Origin: Actinoplanes regularis
GTDB taxonomy: Bacteria; Actinomycetota; Actinomycetes; Mycobacteriales; Micromonosporaceae
Assembly: GCF_900188005.1 (NCBI RefSeq)
Contig: NZ_FZNR01000004.1
Location: 1-64,000 of the forward strand
Length of the DNA stretch: 64,000 nt
Direction: 5' to 3'
In this document: positions 53,847 through 61,956 of the stretch, piece after piece
Position numbering within the stretch: the stretch's first letter is position 1
Layout: each line of letters begins with the position of its first letter
Notes under the pieces: generated by a model
Database searches by the model: none
Seen by the model: the letters and a program-made list of their open reading frames with translations, nothing else
Told to the model about the DNA's origin: nothing
Program-made: the position numbers and the translations under genes

Positions 53847-54149
53847 ATGCGTCGTCCGGCTATGTACTTCGCCGGCCTTCTTCTGGCCACCGGCGCGAGC
53901 CTCGCCCTCGCCGCTCCCGCTTCCGCTGCCGGCTCCTACTGCCCTGGTGTCGGCGGGTGGTACCCGGGGGCCATTGACGGCATCGGCGGTATCGGCAGTG
54001 GTCTGGGCTACGGTGGCGGTCTCGGCTACGGTGGCGGTCTCGGCTACGGAAACGGTTTCTACAACGGCGGTATCGGCAACGACCGCCTCTACTCGTCGAC
54101 CCGCCAGGTCGGTCTGGTGAACGTCAACGACGGGCCGTTCGGCTTCTGA
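53847..54149 (+). CDS. Secreted Gly/Tyr-rich small protein
   Basis: A 100-aa exported protein. The signal peptide is MRRPAMYFAGLLLATGASLALA, with cleavage likely after APASA. The mature part has GGIGSGLGYGGG, GLGYGGGLGYGNGFYNGGIGN (a three-fold GLGYGG(G/N) repeat) and the C-terminus NDRLYSSTRQVGLVNVNDGPFGF. One Cys in SYCPGVGGWYPG. It recalls small cell-surface proteins of sporulating actinomycetes, although it is not a chaplin (the chaplin motif is missing). ATG 53847 follows AAAGGAA. Function unknown, probably a surface or matrix component. Confidence 0.7.
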   Translation: MRRPAMYFAGLLLATGASLALAAPASAAGSYCPGVGGWYPGAIDGIGGIGSGLGYGGGLGYGGGLGYGNGFYNGGIGNDRLYSSTRQVGLVNVNDGPFGF

Positions 54150-54204
54150 GGGAAGTCGGCCCGGTGAGAGCGGCGCGTCCGGTCTCATGGGCCAGCCGAT
54201 AAAA

Positions 54205-54245
54205 GCCGCAGACCCGAGGAGCCACAGGCTCCTCGGGTCTGCGGC
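54205..54245. terminator. 19-bp-stem bidirectional terminator
   Basis: GCCGCAGACCCGAGGAGCC pairs perfectly with GGCTCCTCGGGTCTGCGGC, loop ACA. AAAA precedes it, giving a T-run on the minus strand, so it serves the GntR gene and the Gly/Tyr-rich gene. Confidence 0.85.
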
Positions 54246-54314
54246 ATCTGTGGCGTCTTGCTCCCGGCGGTGGTTTCCCAGAGGGCCGATGCGCACTCGG
54301 GCCCTCCGGCTCGT

Positions 54315-55106
54315 TCAGGCGAGGGCCAGGCCCGGATCCGGGTCGGGTTCCGGGGCCGGAGCCGGGATCCGGTACTCCTCGGTGAGTGTCGTCATCGGAC
54401 CGGGCCAGGTCGCCTGGGCCACCTCGATCGGCTTGCGGGCCTCGTCGAACGCGACATGCAGCAGGTGCAACACCGGTGTGTCCGGCCGGATCTGGAGGAT
54501 CTCCGCCTCCTCCCGGCTCGGCTGCCGCGCGGTGATCGTGTCGGTCGCGGTGGTGTAGCGCCGGCCGAGCACCTCCTCGGCCTCCTGGTAGAGGGGCCGC
54601 CCGAAAGCCTCGGCCCGCTCCAGGCTGGTGCCGTTGACGTCGGTCACCCGGAACCACGAGGCACCCAGCTCCACAGTGGTGTCGTCGGTGCGCACGATGT
54701 GCCGCCGGACCAACAGCTCGGTGCCGTCCCGGACCCCGAAGGCGTCGGCCACCTCGGGCGGCGCGGCCTCCCGCCCGACCCCGGCGAGCTGCTGACGGTA
54801 CCGGGCGGCCAGATCGGCGTGATACCCGCGGTGGGCGCCGTACCGCCCCCGCGACAGCCGGTTCAGGCGGCGCCGGGTGCCGCGGACGTACGTGCCGGAC
54901 CCGGGTTTGGTGATCAGGACCCCCTCGACCCGTAACTGGTCGACGGCCCGCTGCACGGTCTGCTTGGCGACCCCGAACATCTCCGCGATCGCCGGGATGG
55001 AGGGCAGTCGCTCACCGGGCTGCCACTCCTCCCGCCGGATTCGTTCCCGCAGCTGCGCCGCGATCTGCCGGTGCGGAAACTCGGCAGCGCCCGGATTGAT
55101 CGTCAT
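54315..55106 (-). CDS. GntR-family regulator with UTRA domain
   Basis: A 263-aa HutC-type GntR regulator. The winged HTH is HRQIAAQLRERIRREEWQPGERLPSIPAIAEMFGVAKQTVQRAVDQLRVEGVLITKPGSGTYV; the UTRA ligand domain covers about 100-245 (PEVADAFGVRDGTELLVRRHIV, ELGASWFRVTDVNG, ARQPSREEAEILQIRPDTPVLHLLHVAFDE). The C-terminus is Pro/Asp-rich. I use ATG 55106 with GGAGG 5 nt before it; an upstream ATG gives four more residues. A palindrome CCTAGCTAGG lies 21 nt before the start, a likely autoregulatory operator. Actinomycete mobile elements often carry such regulators. Confidence 0.9.
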   Translation of the reverse strand: MTINPGAAEFPHRQIAAQLRERIRREEWQPGERLPSIPAIAEMFGVAKQTVQRAVDQLRVEGVLITKPGSGTYVRGTRRRLNRLSRGRYGAHRGYHADLAARYRQQLAGVGREAAPPEVADAFGVRDGTELLVRRHIVRTDDTTVELGASWFRVTDVNGTSLERAEAFGRPLYQEAEEVLGRRYTTATDTITARQPSREEAEILQIRPDTPVLHLLHVAFDEARKPIEVAQATWPGPMTTLTEEYRIPAPAPEPDPDPGLALA

Positions 55107-55126
55107 GACAACCTCCAAGGGCAGTC

Positions 55127-55144
55127 CCTAGCTAGGTTCCTAGG
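55127..55144. promoter_or_regulatory. Probable GntR operator
   Basis: CCTAGCTAGG (55127-55136) is a perfect 10-bp palindrome, followed after two bases by CCTAGG (55139-55144), itself palindromic. It sits directly before the ribosome binding site of the GntR gene. Confidence 0.5.
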
Positions 55145-55379
55145 ATGACCTGGACGGTGCGGCGTGGACAACGCGACACGCCGCTGTGGCAACCGGCGAC
55201 ACGACTCCCCACGTTGGTCCTGCATCCCATCCGTCGCACCCGGTGACGCGGATGTCGGGGGCCGCGTGCCGGCTGTGCAGGGTGGACCGCCCGCCGTCTC
55301 GCGGCGACGGGTCCGCTTGGCGCTCCGCAAGCCCGCGAGATGAGACCTCTCCTGGTCCCTCTGCAAGCTGTAATGCATC

Positions 55380-55619
55380 GAGCTGGGCGAGGACGCGGTC
55401 CTCCATCGCGAGATCTACGTCCGTGACGAGCTGGTCGAGGGCCCGGGAGAGGTTGCGGTGCACCAGCGGGTCTTCGCGCGTTATTGGCGGCGGTCACTGG
55501 CCGAGGAGGCGAGCCGGGTGCTCATCCTGGCCCGCGCCCACTGGCTGAGAGCCCGCCGCACGCGAGCCGAGTCCGGCAGGGGCCGGCGGTTCCTGAGAGC
55601 GGTGGGCCTACGCGAGTGA
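55380..55619 (+). pseudogene. Remnant resembling a DUF5753 C-terminal end
   Basis: The plus-strand frame from 55380 to a TGA at 55617-55619 reads ELGEDAVLHREIYVRDELVEGPGEV, then AVHQRVFARYWRRSLAEEASRVLILARAHW. The arrangement '(Y)V.D....G.EV..(H/Y)..VF...R..SL..E.SR.LI' resembles the end of DUF5753 (Scr1-type) domains of Streptomyces XRE regulators. It is preceded in frame by a TAA at 55371 and by no HTH or start codon, so it would be a fragment. The region 55145-55370 has no other gene that I trust. Assignment is tentative. Confidence 0.35.
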
Positions 55620-55674
55620 TCGGAGGCTGCCCGCGTCACATGTCGAAGACAGCGAGAGGAAGGGGTCGTCGGGA

Positions 55675-56004
55675 ATGAACGACACCATGATGGAGCGGCG
55701 GCGGAGCTTGTTCTGCGAAGCGGCCACGTGCGTCGAGGTCGCGCCGTGCGGCGACACCGTCCTGGTCCGCGACGGCAGGGGACCTGCGGCATCCCTGTCC
55801 GCGTTTCGTCCACGCCGGCGGGAGCATTGTGGACCTCGTGGCGGCCGGGGAGTCCTGCAATCCGTGCTCACCTACGGCCACTCGGGAGTGGCCGCGATCG
55901 CCCTGGCCACGGATATCGGCCGGCGCCTTCTGGCCGGACCTGCGGCCGAGGTTCCCCCGGCGGCTGATGACCAGGAGCCGGGCAGTCCGGAGCCGGCGGC
56001 CTGA
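55675..56004 (+). pseudogene. DUF397-like gene, probably frameshifted
   Basis: The frame starts at ATG 55675 and reads RRRSLFCEAATCVEVAPCGDTVLVRDGRGPAASLSAF, very like DUF397 ('CVEVA...GVAVRDSKDP...L.F'). After this the frame loses similarity (RPRRREHCGPRGG), while the frame beginning at TTTCGTCCACGCC reads FVHAGGSIVDLVAAGES, which fits the expected end '(F)...W..FV..V..GE' loosely. So one indel near 55805 may have broken it. DUF397 genes usually follow DUF5753 regulators, and the remnant just upstream fits this. An intact 109-aa protein in the first frame cannot be excluded. Confidence 0.4.
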
Positions 56005-56051
56005 CGCTCACCGTGGTCGCCGGCATCGATGACGCCGGCGACCCCTCGGGC

Positions 56052-56921
56052 CTACCAGGAGCCGGCGGTCGGGCCGGCCGAGCCGCCCCGGCGCCGCAGG
56101 TACTTCTCGAACTCGCTGGCGATCTCGTCGCCGGTCAGCGGCTTGATCCCGGCGTCGCCGACCCGCTCCTCCAGCTCCCGCACGTACTCGCCGAGCTCCG
56201 CGTCCTGCTCGGCGGCCGCCCGGACGCGCTTCTCCCACTCGTCGGCCTGCTCCGCCAGGTCGGCCATCGGCACCGGCAGGTCCAGCACGTCCTCGATCCG
56301 GCTGAGCAGCGCGAGCGTGGCCTTCGGGCAGGGCGGGTTGTTGGCGTAGTGCGGCACGTGCACCCAGAACGACAGGGCGTCCAGCGCGGCGTGCGTGGTG
56401 GCCTCCTGGAGGACACCGACGATGCCGGTCGGGCCGTCGTAGCGGGTGGGGACGACGTTGTACTTCTCGGCGATCGAGCTGTCCGAGGCGCTGCCGCTGA
56501 TCGGGAGCGGGCGGGTGTACGGCACGTCGGCCAGCAGCGCGCCCAGCAGCACGATCCGGTTGACCTCGAGACTGTGGCAGATCTCCAGCACCGACTCGCA
56601 GAACGTGCGCCATCGCATGCTCGGCTCGATGCCGCGGATCAGCACCACGTCCCGGTCGCTGCCGGGCGGGCTGGCCACGGTGAACCGGGTGGTCGGCCAC
56701 TCGATCTTGCGGGTCTCGCCGTCGCCCATCGTGATCGTCGGGCGGCTCACCTGGAAGTCGTAGAAGTCCTCGGGGTCGATGGTGGTGACCTCGCGGGCCT
56801 CCCACACCTGCTCGAGGTGTTCCACGGCCGCGGTGGAAGCGTCCGCAGCGTCGTTCCAGCCCTCGAAGGCGGCGATGGCCACAGGGGAGCGGAGCAGCGG
56901 GAGGCCGTCGAACTCAGTCAT
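56052..56921 (-). CDS. PAC2-family (proteasome assembly chaperone-like) protein
   Basis: A 289-aa protein of the PAC2 (YlxR-like fold, DUF75/PAC2) family. Marks are VAIAAFEGWNDAADASTAAVEHL at the N-terminus, DFYDFQVSRPTI, the central VVLIRGIEPSMRWRTFCESVLEI and VNRIVLLGALLADVPYTRPLPISG, and a helical C-terminus ending AAEQDAELGEYVRELEERVGD. Actinobacterial members are often found next to mshC; here a 2.5-kb accessory stretch separates the two. Start ATG 56921. It may help proteasome or ring-complex assembly, but the bacterial function is not settled. Confidence 0.9.
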   Translation of the reverse strand: MTEFDGLPLLRSPVAIAAFEGWNDAADASTAAVEHLEQVWEAREVTTIDPEDFYDFQVSRPTITMGDGETRKIEWPTTRFTVASPPGSDRDVVLIRGIEPSMRWRTFCESVLEICHSLEVNRIVLLGALLADVPYTRPLPISGSASDSSIAEKYNVVPTRYDGPTGIVGVLQEATTHAALDALSFWVHVPHYANNPPCPKATLALLSRIEDVLDLPVPMADLAEQADEWEKRVRAAAEQDAELGEYVRELEERVGDAGIKPLTGDEIASEFEKYLRRRGGSAGPTAGSW

Positions 56922-57036
56922 GGTGAACAGCCTACGTGCGGCGCTGGAGGTGCACCCGCTGGCCGCGCCGGGGTCCTCCGCAGGTCGTGAGCGGTTTTCG
57001 CCATGAAACCGCGCATAACCGAGCATAATTTCCGGC

Positions 57037-57582
57037 GTGACCAGCCATGTGGATCAGGTGCTCGGGCCGTCCGACGACACCGTGTCGTTCATGCAGCCGC
57101 GTGCCCTGTTCTACGTGACGGTCCTCTGGGTGGTCGCCGCGGTCTGGGCCATGATCCTGGCGCTCTGCCTCATCGTCTCGGTGATCATCGGGGCGCGGCC
57201 GTCCCTCGTCATCTACGCCGAGGTGGCGATGATCGCCCCGGTCATCACGGCCGCGGTCGTGCTCCTGGTGCTGTACCGGCGGCTGGGCTGGCTGCACACG
57301 TCGGTGTACGGCATCGATTTCGCCGCGACCGGGCGCAGGGCGGTGCATCTGCCGTGGTCGGGCATCGGGTCGGTGGCCCTGCACGGCTGGGGGCCGTTCA
57401 CCGTGCTGGTGGTGACACCGGCCGGCGCGGACTACGCGCGGGTCGCCGACGGGCCGGGGTTCGATCCGCGGACGCGTCACCGGGGCGAGGAGATGGCGTA
57501 CGTCGTCGATGTGGGTCTGATGTCGCCGGGGCCGGAGGTCCTCCTGGCGGAGCTGCACCGCCGGATTCCCTCGAAGGTTTGA
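57037..57582 (+). CDS. Membrane protein with two helices and PH-like domain
   Basis: A 181-aa protein. Two transmembrane segments occupy about residues 25-47 (ALFYVTVLWVVAAVWAMILALCLIV) and 60-82 (VIYAEVAMIAPVITAAVVLLVLY). The C-terminal half (LHTSVYGIDFAATGRRAVHLPWSGIGSVALHGWGPFTVLVVTP) has the beta pattern of a bacterial PH-like (YdbS/bPH) domain: short strands with 'I.W..I..V'. GTG start at 57037, which reads VTSHVDQVLGPSDDTVSF. Function unknown. It is divergent from the PAC2 gene and not linked to the ArsR pair downstream. Confidence 0.6.
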   Translation: MTSHVDQVLGPSDDTVSFMQPRALFYVTVLWVVAAVWAMILALCLIVSVIIGARPSLVIYAEVAMIAPVITAAVVLLVLYRRLGWLHTSVYGIDFAATGRRAVHLPWSGIGSVALHGWGPFTVLVVTPAGADYARVADGPGFDPRTRHRGEEMAYVVDVGLMSPGPEVLLAELHRRIPSKV

Positions 57583-57609
57583 CGCGTGCCGGGGGTCCGG
57601 CTAAGGTCT

Positions 57610-57625
57610 TTAACCGATCAGTTAA
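57610..57625. promoter_or_regulatory. Inverted repeat, probable ArsR operator
   Basis: TTAAC-CGATCA-GTTAA lies 17 nt before the ArsR ATG, in a locally AT-rich spot; a third TTAA is found at 57638. ArsR-family regulators of the SdpR type typically autoregulate from such sites. Confidence 0.5.
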
Positions 57626-57641
57626 GTAACGAGAGGGTTAA

Positions 57642-57971
57642 ATGACCGACCGGCTCAGTGTGATCTTCTCGGCCCTGGCCGACCCGACGCGTCGCGCCAT
57701 CCTGGCCCGGCTCGCCGAGGGCGAGGCCACCGTGACCGAGCTCGCCGAGCCGTTCGACATCAGCCTCCCGGCGATCTCCCGCCACCTCAAGGTCCTGGAG
57801 CACGCCGGTCTCATCTCGCGTGGCCGCACCGCGCAGTGGCGTACCAGCCGCCTCGAGGCGGAGCCGCTGCGGGAGGCCACCGCGTGGATGGAGCGGTACC
57901 GCCGCTTCTGGGACGAGAACTTCGCCCGGCTGGACGCCCACCTCAAGCGCTTGCAGGAGGAAAAGTCATGA
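57642..57971 (+). CDS. ArsR-family regulator (SdpR-like, no metal site)
   Basis: A 109-aa winged-helix protein. HTH: RRAILARLAEGEATVTELAEPFDISLPAISRHLKVLEHAGLISRGRTAQWRTSRLEAEPL. The usual CxC metal motif is absent, and the C-terminal tail AMERYRRFWDENFARLDAHLKRL is typical of the subgroup that pairs with AHSA1-domain proteins. It overlaps the AHSA1 gene by 4 nt (ATGA). Probably autoregulatory through the TTAAC/GTTAA site. Confidence 0.92.
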   Translation: MTDRLSVIFSALADPTRRAILARLAEGEATVTELAEPFDISLPAISRHLKVLEHAGLISRGRTAQWRTSRLEAEPLREATAWMERYRRFWDENFARLDAHLKRLQEEKS

Positions 57972-58408
57972 CAGACCTCGTGATCACCCGTGTCTTCGAC
58001 GCGCCCCGTGACATGGTCTATCGCGCCTTCGTCGATCCCGATCAGGTGGCCGCGTGGTTCGGCCCGGTGGGCTGGTCGGTGCCGCGCGACAGCGTCGAGA
58101 TCGACCCACGTCCGGGTGGCAAGCAGGCCTTCACCATGGTCAACGACGACGACCCGTCGATGACGTCGCCGGTCGCCGCCACCTTCGTCGAGGTGGTCGA
58201 GAACGAGCTTCTGGTCGGCGAGGAAGACGTCAGCCACATCCCCGACTTCGGCGCCGACAAGCTGCGTATGCGCATCGAGTTCTTCGACGAGGAGGGTGGT
58301 CGCACCCGGCTGGTCCTGACGCAGAGCCCGTTCCCGGCCGCGATGGAGACCGGCGCCCGCGAAGGCTGGGGCAGCAGCTTCACCAAGCTCGACAAGCTCC
58401 TCGCGTAG
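57968..58408 (+). CDS. SRPBCC / AHSA1-domain protein
   Basis: A 146-aa START-like protein: VITRVFDAPRDMVYRAFVDPDQVAAWFGPVGWSVPRDSVEIDPRPGGKQAFTMV, then ATFVEVVENELLVGEE and RTRLVLTQSPFP. The Activator of Hsp90 homologue 1-like family has a hydrophobic cavity; its ligand is unknown. The gene is coupled to the ArsR gene, and GGAGG lies 8 nt before ATG 57968. Such ArsR-AHSA1 pairs are common in actinobacteria. The repeat array 58411-58540 and a terminator follow. Confidence 0.9.
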   Translation: MTDLVITRVFDAPRDMVYRAFVDPDQVAAWFGPVGWSVPRDSVEIDPRPGGKQAFTMVNDDDPSMTSPVAATFVEVVENELLVGEEDVSHIPDFGADKLRMRIEFFDEEGGRTRLVLTQSPFPAAMETGAREGWGSSFTKLDKLLA

Positions 58409-58410
58409 GC

Positions 58411-58540
58411 GGCTCCGGGCCGTGACTGGGCCAGGTGGCTCCGGGCCGTGACTGGGCCAGGTGGCTCCGGGCGTGACTGGGCCAGGTGGCTCCGGGCCGC
58501 GATTCGGGTCAGGCGGCTCCGGGCCGGGGTGGGGCCTGGT
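58411..58540. repeat. ~26-bp tandem repeat after the AHSA1 gene
   Basis: GGCTCCGGGCCGTGACTGGG with CCAGGT forms a 26-bp unit, perfect at 58411 and 58437, with one deletion at 58463, and diverged at 58488 and about 58515. It begins 2 nt after the stop codon. Confidence 0.85.
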
Positions 58541-58564
58541 GGCCCCACGTCGTGACGGAACCGC

Positions 58565-58602
58565 GCTCAGCACCGGCCGAATGATCTCGGCCGGTGCTGA
58601 GC
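58565..58602. terminator. 16-bp-stem hairpin between convergent genes
   Basis: GCTCAGCACCGGCCGA pairs perfectly with TCGGCCGGTGCTGAGC, loop ATGATC. It lies 46 nt before the end of the ABC permease gene and after the AHSA1 gene, so it can work both ways. Confidence 0.8.
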
Positions 58603-58648
58603 GGGGGTCCGGGGCCGGGCCACGGTGCTCGGCCCCGTCCTGGAGCGA

Positions 58649-61180
58649 TCAGTCGTGGGCGATGGCGCCCAGGACGTTGAGCCGGGCGGCGCGGATCGCC
58701 GGGACCACCGCCGCCACGACGCCGACCAGGGCGGCGAGCCCCAGATAGGTGCCCATCCGGGCCCACGGGAGCACGATCTCGGTGATGCCGTCGTCGGCCA
58801 GGGCGTGAGCCACCGCCGTGCCCATCCCGGCTCCGACCGCCACTCCGAGGAGCGCTCCGAAGACCGAGATCACCACCGCCTCCACGGTGATCATCCGCAT
58901 GGTCTGCGCCCGGCCCAGCCCGACCGCGCGCAGCAGCCCCAGCTCACGGGTGCGTTCCAGCACCGACAGCGCGAGGGTGTTCACCACGCCGAGCACGGCG
59001 ATCAGGATGGCCAGCCCGAGCAGGATCTGGATCATCGTGATGATCTGGTCGAACTGGGCGGCCTGCTGGTCGACGAAGGTCGCCGCGTCCGTCGCCGACA
59101 CCTCCGGGCTGTCCGCCAGCAACTGCTTGACCTGCGGCAGCACCGACGAGATCGCGACACCGTCGTCGAGCCGCACGAAGCCGAGCAGCGGCTGGGTGAG
59201 CCCGAAGCCGCTGATCGCGGCGGACGGCAGGATGACGCTGCCCGGTAGCGAGTCCTTGGCGAAGATCGTGGCGATCGTGTATTTGTGCGGGTCGCCTCGG
59301 GCCGTCTGCACGGTCACCTGCTGTCCGACCTGCCAGTGCTCCTCGTCCGCGGTCGGCCGGCTGACCGCGATCTGGTCGGCGGTCAGCGGCGTCGCGGTCG
59401 TCCCGTACGCCTCGGCGAGCGTGCTCAGATCCTTGGTCGCGGTCACGTACTGCTGCTCGCCGTCGATCGTGACCATGTCGTTCCAGAGCCCGGCGGCCGC
59501 ACGTACCCCCGGCAGCGCGGCGGTCTTGTCGATCACGGCCGGGTCGTAGGTCGGCGGCCGTGGCCCGGTCTGATCCCCGCTGATCATGATCTGGGCCTTG
59601 AGGATCTCCGCGGCCTCCGCCTTGAGGCTGCTCTTCGCCGAGTCCATGATCACGGTGACCCCGGTGACCAGGGCGATCCCGACCATCAGCGCGGCTGCGG
59701 TGATCGCGGTCCGGCGCGGGTTGCGGCCCGAGTTGAGCCGGCCCAGCCGGCCCGGCACCGACCAGGAGAAGAGCCGGCCCAGCGCTCCGATCACCGGCTT
59801 GCTGATCAGCGGCGTGAGCAGGGCGACCCCGATGAACGAGACGAGCACGCCGCCGAGGATCAGCCACAGCGTGGCGTCACCGGCGTCCGCGAAGAGCCCG
59901 ACGCCGAGGGTGGCCGCACCGGCCGAGAAGACCAGGCCGCCGGCGACACTGAGCCGGGTGAGCGGCCGGTCCGGGATGCTCACCTCCTGCATCGCGGCGA
60001 TCGGGGCGATCCGCGAGGCGCGCAGCGCGGGCAGCACCGCGGCGATCACGGTGACCACCAGGCCGACCACGAAGGCGCTGATCACGGCGGAGAGCGGGAC
60101 GCTGATCGAGGCCAGGGTCAGATCGGAGAAGGAGCCGAAGAGGTACGCCAGGCCACCGCCCGCCCCGACGCCCGCGGCCAGGCCGAGGACGGCGGCGATC
60201 AGGCCGATCATGACCGCTTCGACCAGCACCGAGCCGATCACCTGGCGGCGGCTCGCGCCCATCGCACGCAGCAGGGCCAGCTCCTTGGTCCGCTGCGCCA
60301 CGATGATCGAGAAGGTGTTGAGGATGAGGAAGATCCCGACGAACAGCGCAACTCCGGCGAAGCCGAGCAGGATCTGGTTGAAGAACGCCAGCCCCTCCTG
60401 GATGCTGTCGGCGCTCTCCTCGGCGAGCTGCTTGCCGGTCCTCACCTCGTAGTCCGCCCCGAGCGCGGCGGCCACCCGGTCGCGCACCTGCTCCGGAGTC
60501 ACCCCGTCGGCGGCGTCGACCACGACCGAGGTGAAGGAGCCGGGCGCGCCGAGCATCAGTTTCTGCGCGACCGGCGTGGTGAAGGCGACCTCCTGGACGC
60601 CGCCGATGCTGTCCCGGCCGCCGCTGTAGCCCCAGATGCCGACCAGGGTGAACTCGTGCTTCGGCTCGAGGGTGAGCACACCGACCCGGTCGCCGACCTT
60701 CAGGCCCGCGAGCTCGGCGGTGTTCGCGTTGACCGCGATCTCGGTGTCGGCCGTCGGGCCGCGGCCCTCGCGCAGCTCCATCAGCCCGTCGGCGCCGGTC
60801 CAGTTGCCGCCCAGCCGGGGCGGCCCCATCGAGGTGAGGACCTTGCCGTCGCTGCCGATCACCCGGGCGCCGTCGGCGTCGACGCGGCCGGTCGCCGACC
60901 GTACCCCGGAAATGGTCTTGATCTTGTCGACGGTCGCCGCCGGGAGCGGTGCCGCGACCTCCTCACCGTCCAGTTCGGAGACTTCGATCTTGGGTTTCGC
61001 GCGGACCGAGACGTCGGTCGCGGAGAACGCGTCCGCGAAGATCGAGTCGAAGGTGCGGTTGAGCGTGTCGGTGACCACGAACGAGCCGGACACGAACATC
61101 ACGCCCAGCACCACGGCCAGCCCGGACAGGACCAGCCGCAGCTTGCGGGCGAGCAGGCTCTTCAGGGTGGCGCGCAGCAT
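58649..61180 (-). CDS. ABC transporter permease, MacB/FtsX type
   Basis: An 843-aa permease with two FtsX domains. The first helix is LRLVLSGLAVVLGVMFVSGSFVV, followed by a large extracytoplasmic MacB periplasmic-core-like domain, then the FtsX core (FNQILLGFAGVALFVGIFLILNTFSIIVAQRTKELALLRAMGASRRQVIGSVLVEA), repeated in the second half (ILLGLAILIAVLGVVNTLALSVLERTRELGLLRAVGLGRAQTMRMI). This layout fits export of lipids, peptides or toxins. ATG 61180 overlaps the ATPase stop by one base in ATGA form. A fused reading of ATPase and permease in one long frame is not real. Confidence 0.9.
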   Translation of the reverse strand: MLRATLKSLLARKLRLVLSGLAVVLGVMFVSGSFVVTDTLNRTFDSIFADAFSATDVSVRAKPKIEVSELDGEEVAAPLPAATVDKIKTISGVRSATGRVDADGARVIGSDGKVLTSMGPPRLGGNWTGADGLMELREGRGPTADTEIAVNANTAELAGLKVGDRVGVLTLEPKHEFTLVGIWGYSGGRDSIGGVQEVAFTTPVAQKLMLGAPGSFTSVVVDAADGVTPEQVRDRVAAALGADYEVRTGKQLAEESADSIQEGLAFFNQILLGFAGVALFVGIFLILNTFSIIVAQRTKELALLRAMGASRRQVIGSVLVEAVMIGLIAAVLGLAAGVGAGGGLAYLFGSFSDLTLASISVPLSAVISAFVVGLVVTVIAAVLPALRASRIAPIAAMQEVSIPDRPLTRLSVAGGLVFSAGAATLGVGLFADAGDATLWLILGGVLVSFIGVALLTPLISKPVIGALGRLFSWSVPGRLGRLNSGRNPRRTAITAAALMVGIALVTGVTVIMDSAKSSLKAEAAEILKAQIMISGDQTGPRPPTYDPAVIDKTAALPGVRAAAGLWNDMVTIDGEQQYVTATKDLSTLAEAYGTTATPLTADQIAVSRPTADEEHWQVGQQVTVQTARGDPHKYTIATIFAKDSLPGSVILPSAAISGFGLTQPLLGFVRLDDGVAISSVLPQVKQLLADSPEVSATDAATFVDQQAAQFDQIITMIQILLGLAILIAVLGVVNTLALSVLERTRELGLLRAVGLGRAQTMRMITVEAVVISVFGALLGVAVGAGMGTAVAHALADDGITEIVLPWARMGTYLGLAALVGVVAAVVPAIRAARLNVLGAIAHD

Positions 61181-61956
61181 CAGAGCATCACCGGGTCGGT
61201 GTGCGTGTCGAGCCGCTTCATGGTGTCCAGCACGGTCTCCGCGGTCGGGTCGGCCAGCTCGTCGACGATGCTGCCGTCGGCGAGGAAGACCACCCGGTCC
61301 GCGTAGCTCGCGGCGACCGGGTCGTGGGTGACCATGACGATGGTCTGGCCGTGCTCCCGGACCGAGGCGCGCAGGAACGACAGCACCTCGGCGCCGGAAC
61401 GGGAGTCCAGATTGCCGGTCGGCTCGTCCGCGAAGATCACGTCGGGCCGGCCCATCAGCGCGCGGGCGCAGGCGACCCGCTGCTGCTGACCGCCGGAGAG
61501 CTGGCTTGGCCGGTGCCCGAGCCGGTCCCGCAGGCCGACCGTGTCGATCACGAGGTCCCACCACTGCGGGTCGGCCTTGCGGCCGGCGATGGCCAGCGGC
61601 AACCTGATGTTCTCCGCCGCGCTCAGCGTCGGCAGCAGGTTGAACTGCTGGAAGATGAAGCCGATCCGGTCCCGGCGCAGCCGGGTCAGCGCCTTGTCGC
61701 CGAGCTTGCTGATCTCGGTGCCGCCGATGTGCGCGGTGCCCTTGTCGACCGTGTCCAGTCCGGCGAGGCAGTGCATGAGGGTCGACTTGCCGCTGCCGGA
61801 CGGACCCATGATCGCCGTGAACCGGCCCCGTCCGAACTCGGCGGACACCCCGCGCAACGCGGTGACCCGCGCCTCGCCGGTGCCGTAGATCTTCCAGATC
61901 TCGTCCGCGCGCGCCGCCACCGGCCCGCCGGCATTCGTCGCTGTCACCGTCGTCAT
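61180..61956 (-). CDS. ABC transporter ATP-binding protein (MacB/LolD type)
   Basis: A 258-aa ATPase. Walker A is MGPSGSGKSTLMHCLAGLD (near residue 52), Q-loop FQQFNLLPTLSAAENI, signature LSGGQQQRVACARALMGRPDVIFADEPTGNLDS (signature, Walker B and D-loop) and H-loop VTHDP. The GxxGxGKSTLL plus 'LPTLSAAENIRLPL' pattern is that of the MacB/LolD family. The stop codon is part of the ATGA overlap with the permease gene. It is divergent from the metallopeptidase, with about 235 nt between. Confidence 0.95.
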   Translation of the reverse strand: MTTVTATNAGGPVAARADEIWKIYGTGEARVTALRGVSAEFGRGRFTAIMGPSGSGKSTLMHCLAGLDTVDKGTAHIGGTEISKLGDKALTRLRRDRIGFIFQQFNLLPTLSAAENIRLPLAIAGRKADPQWWDLVIDTVGLRDRLGHRPSQLSGGQQQRVACARALMGRPDVIFADEPTGNLDSRSGAEVLSFLRASVREHGQTIVMVTHDPVAASYADRVVFLADGSIVDELADPTAETVLDTMKRLDTHTDPVML

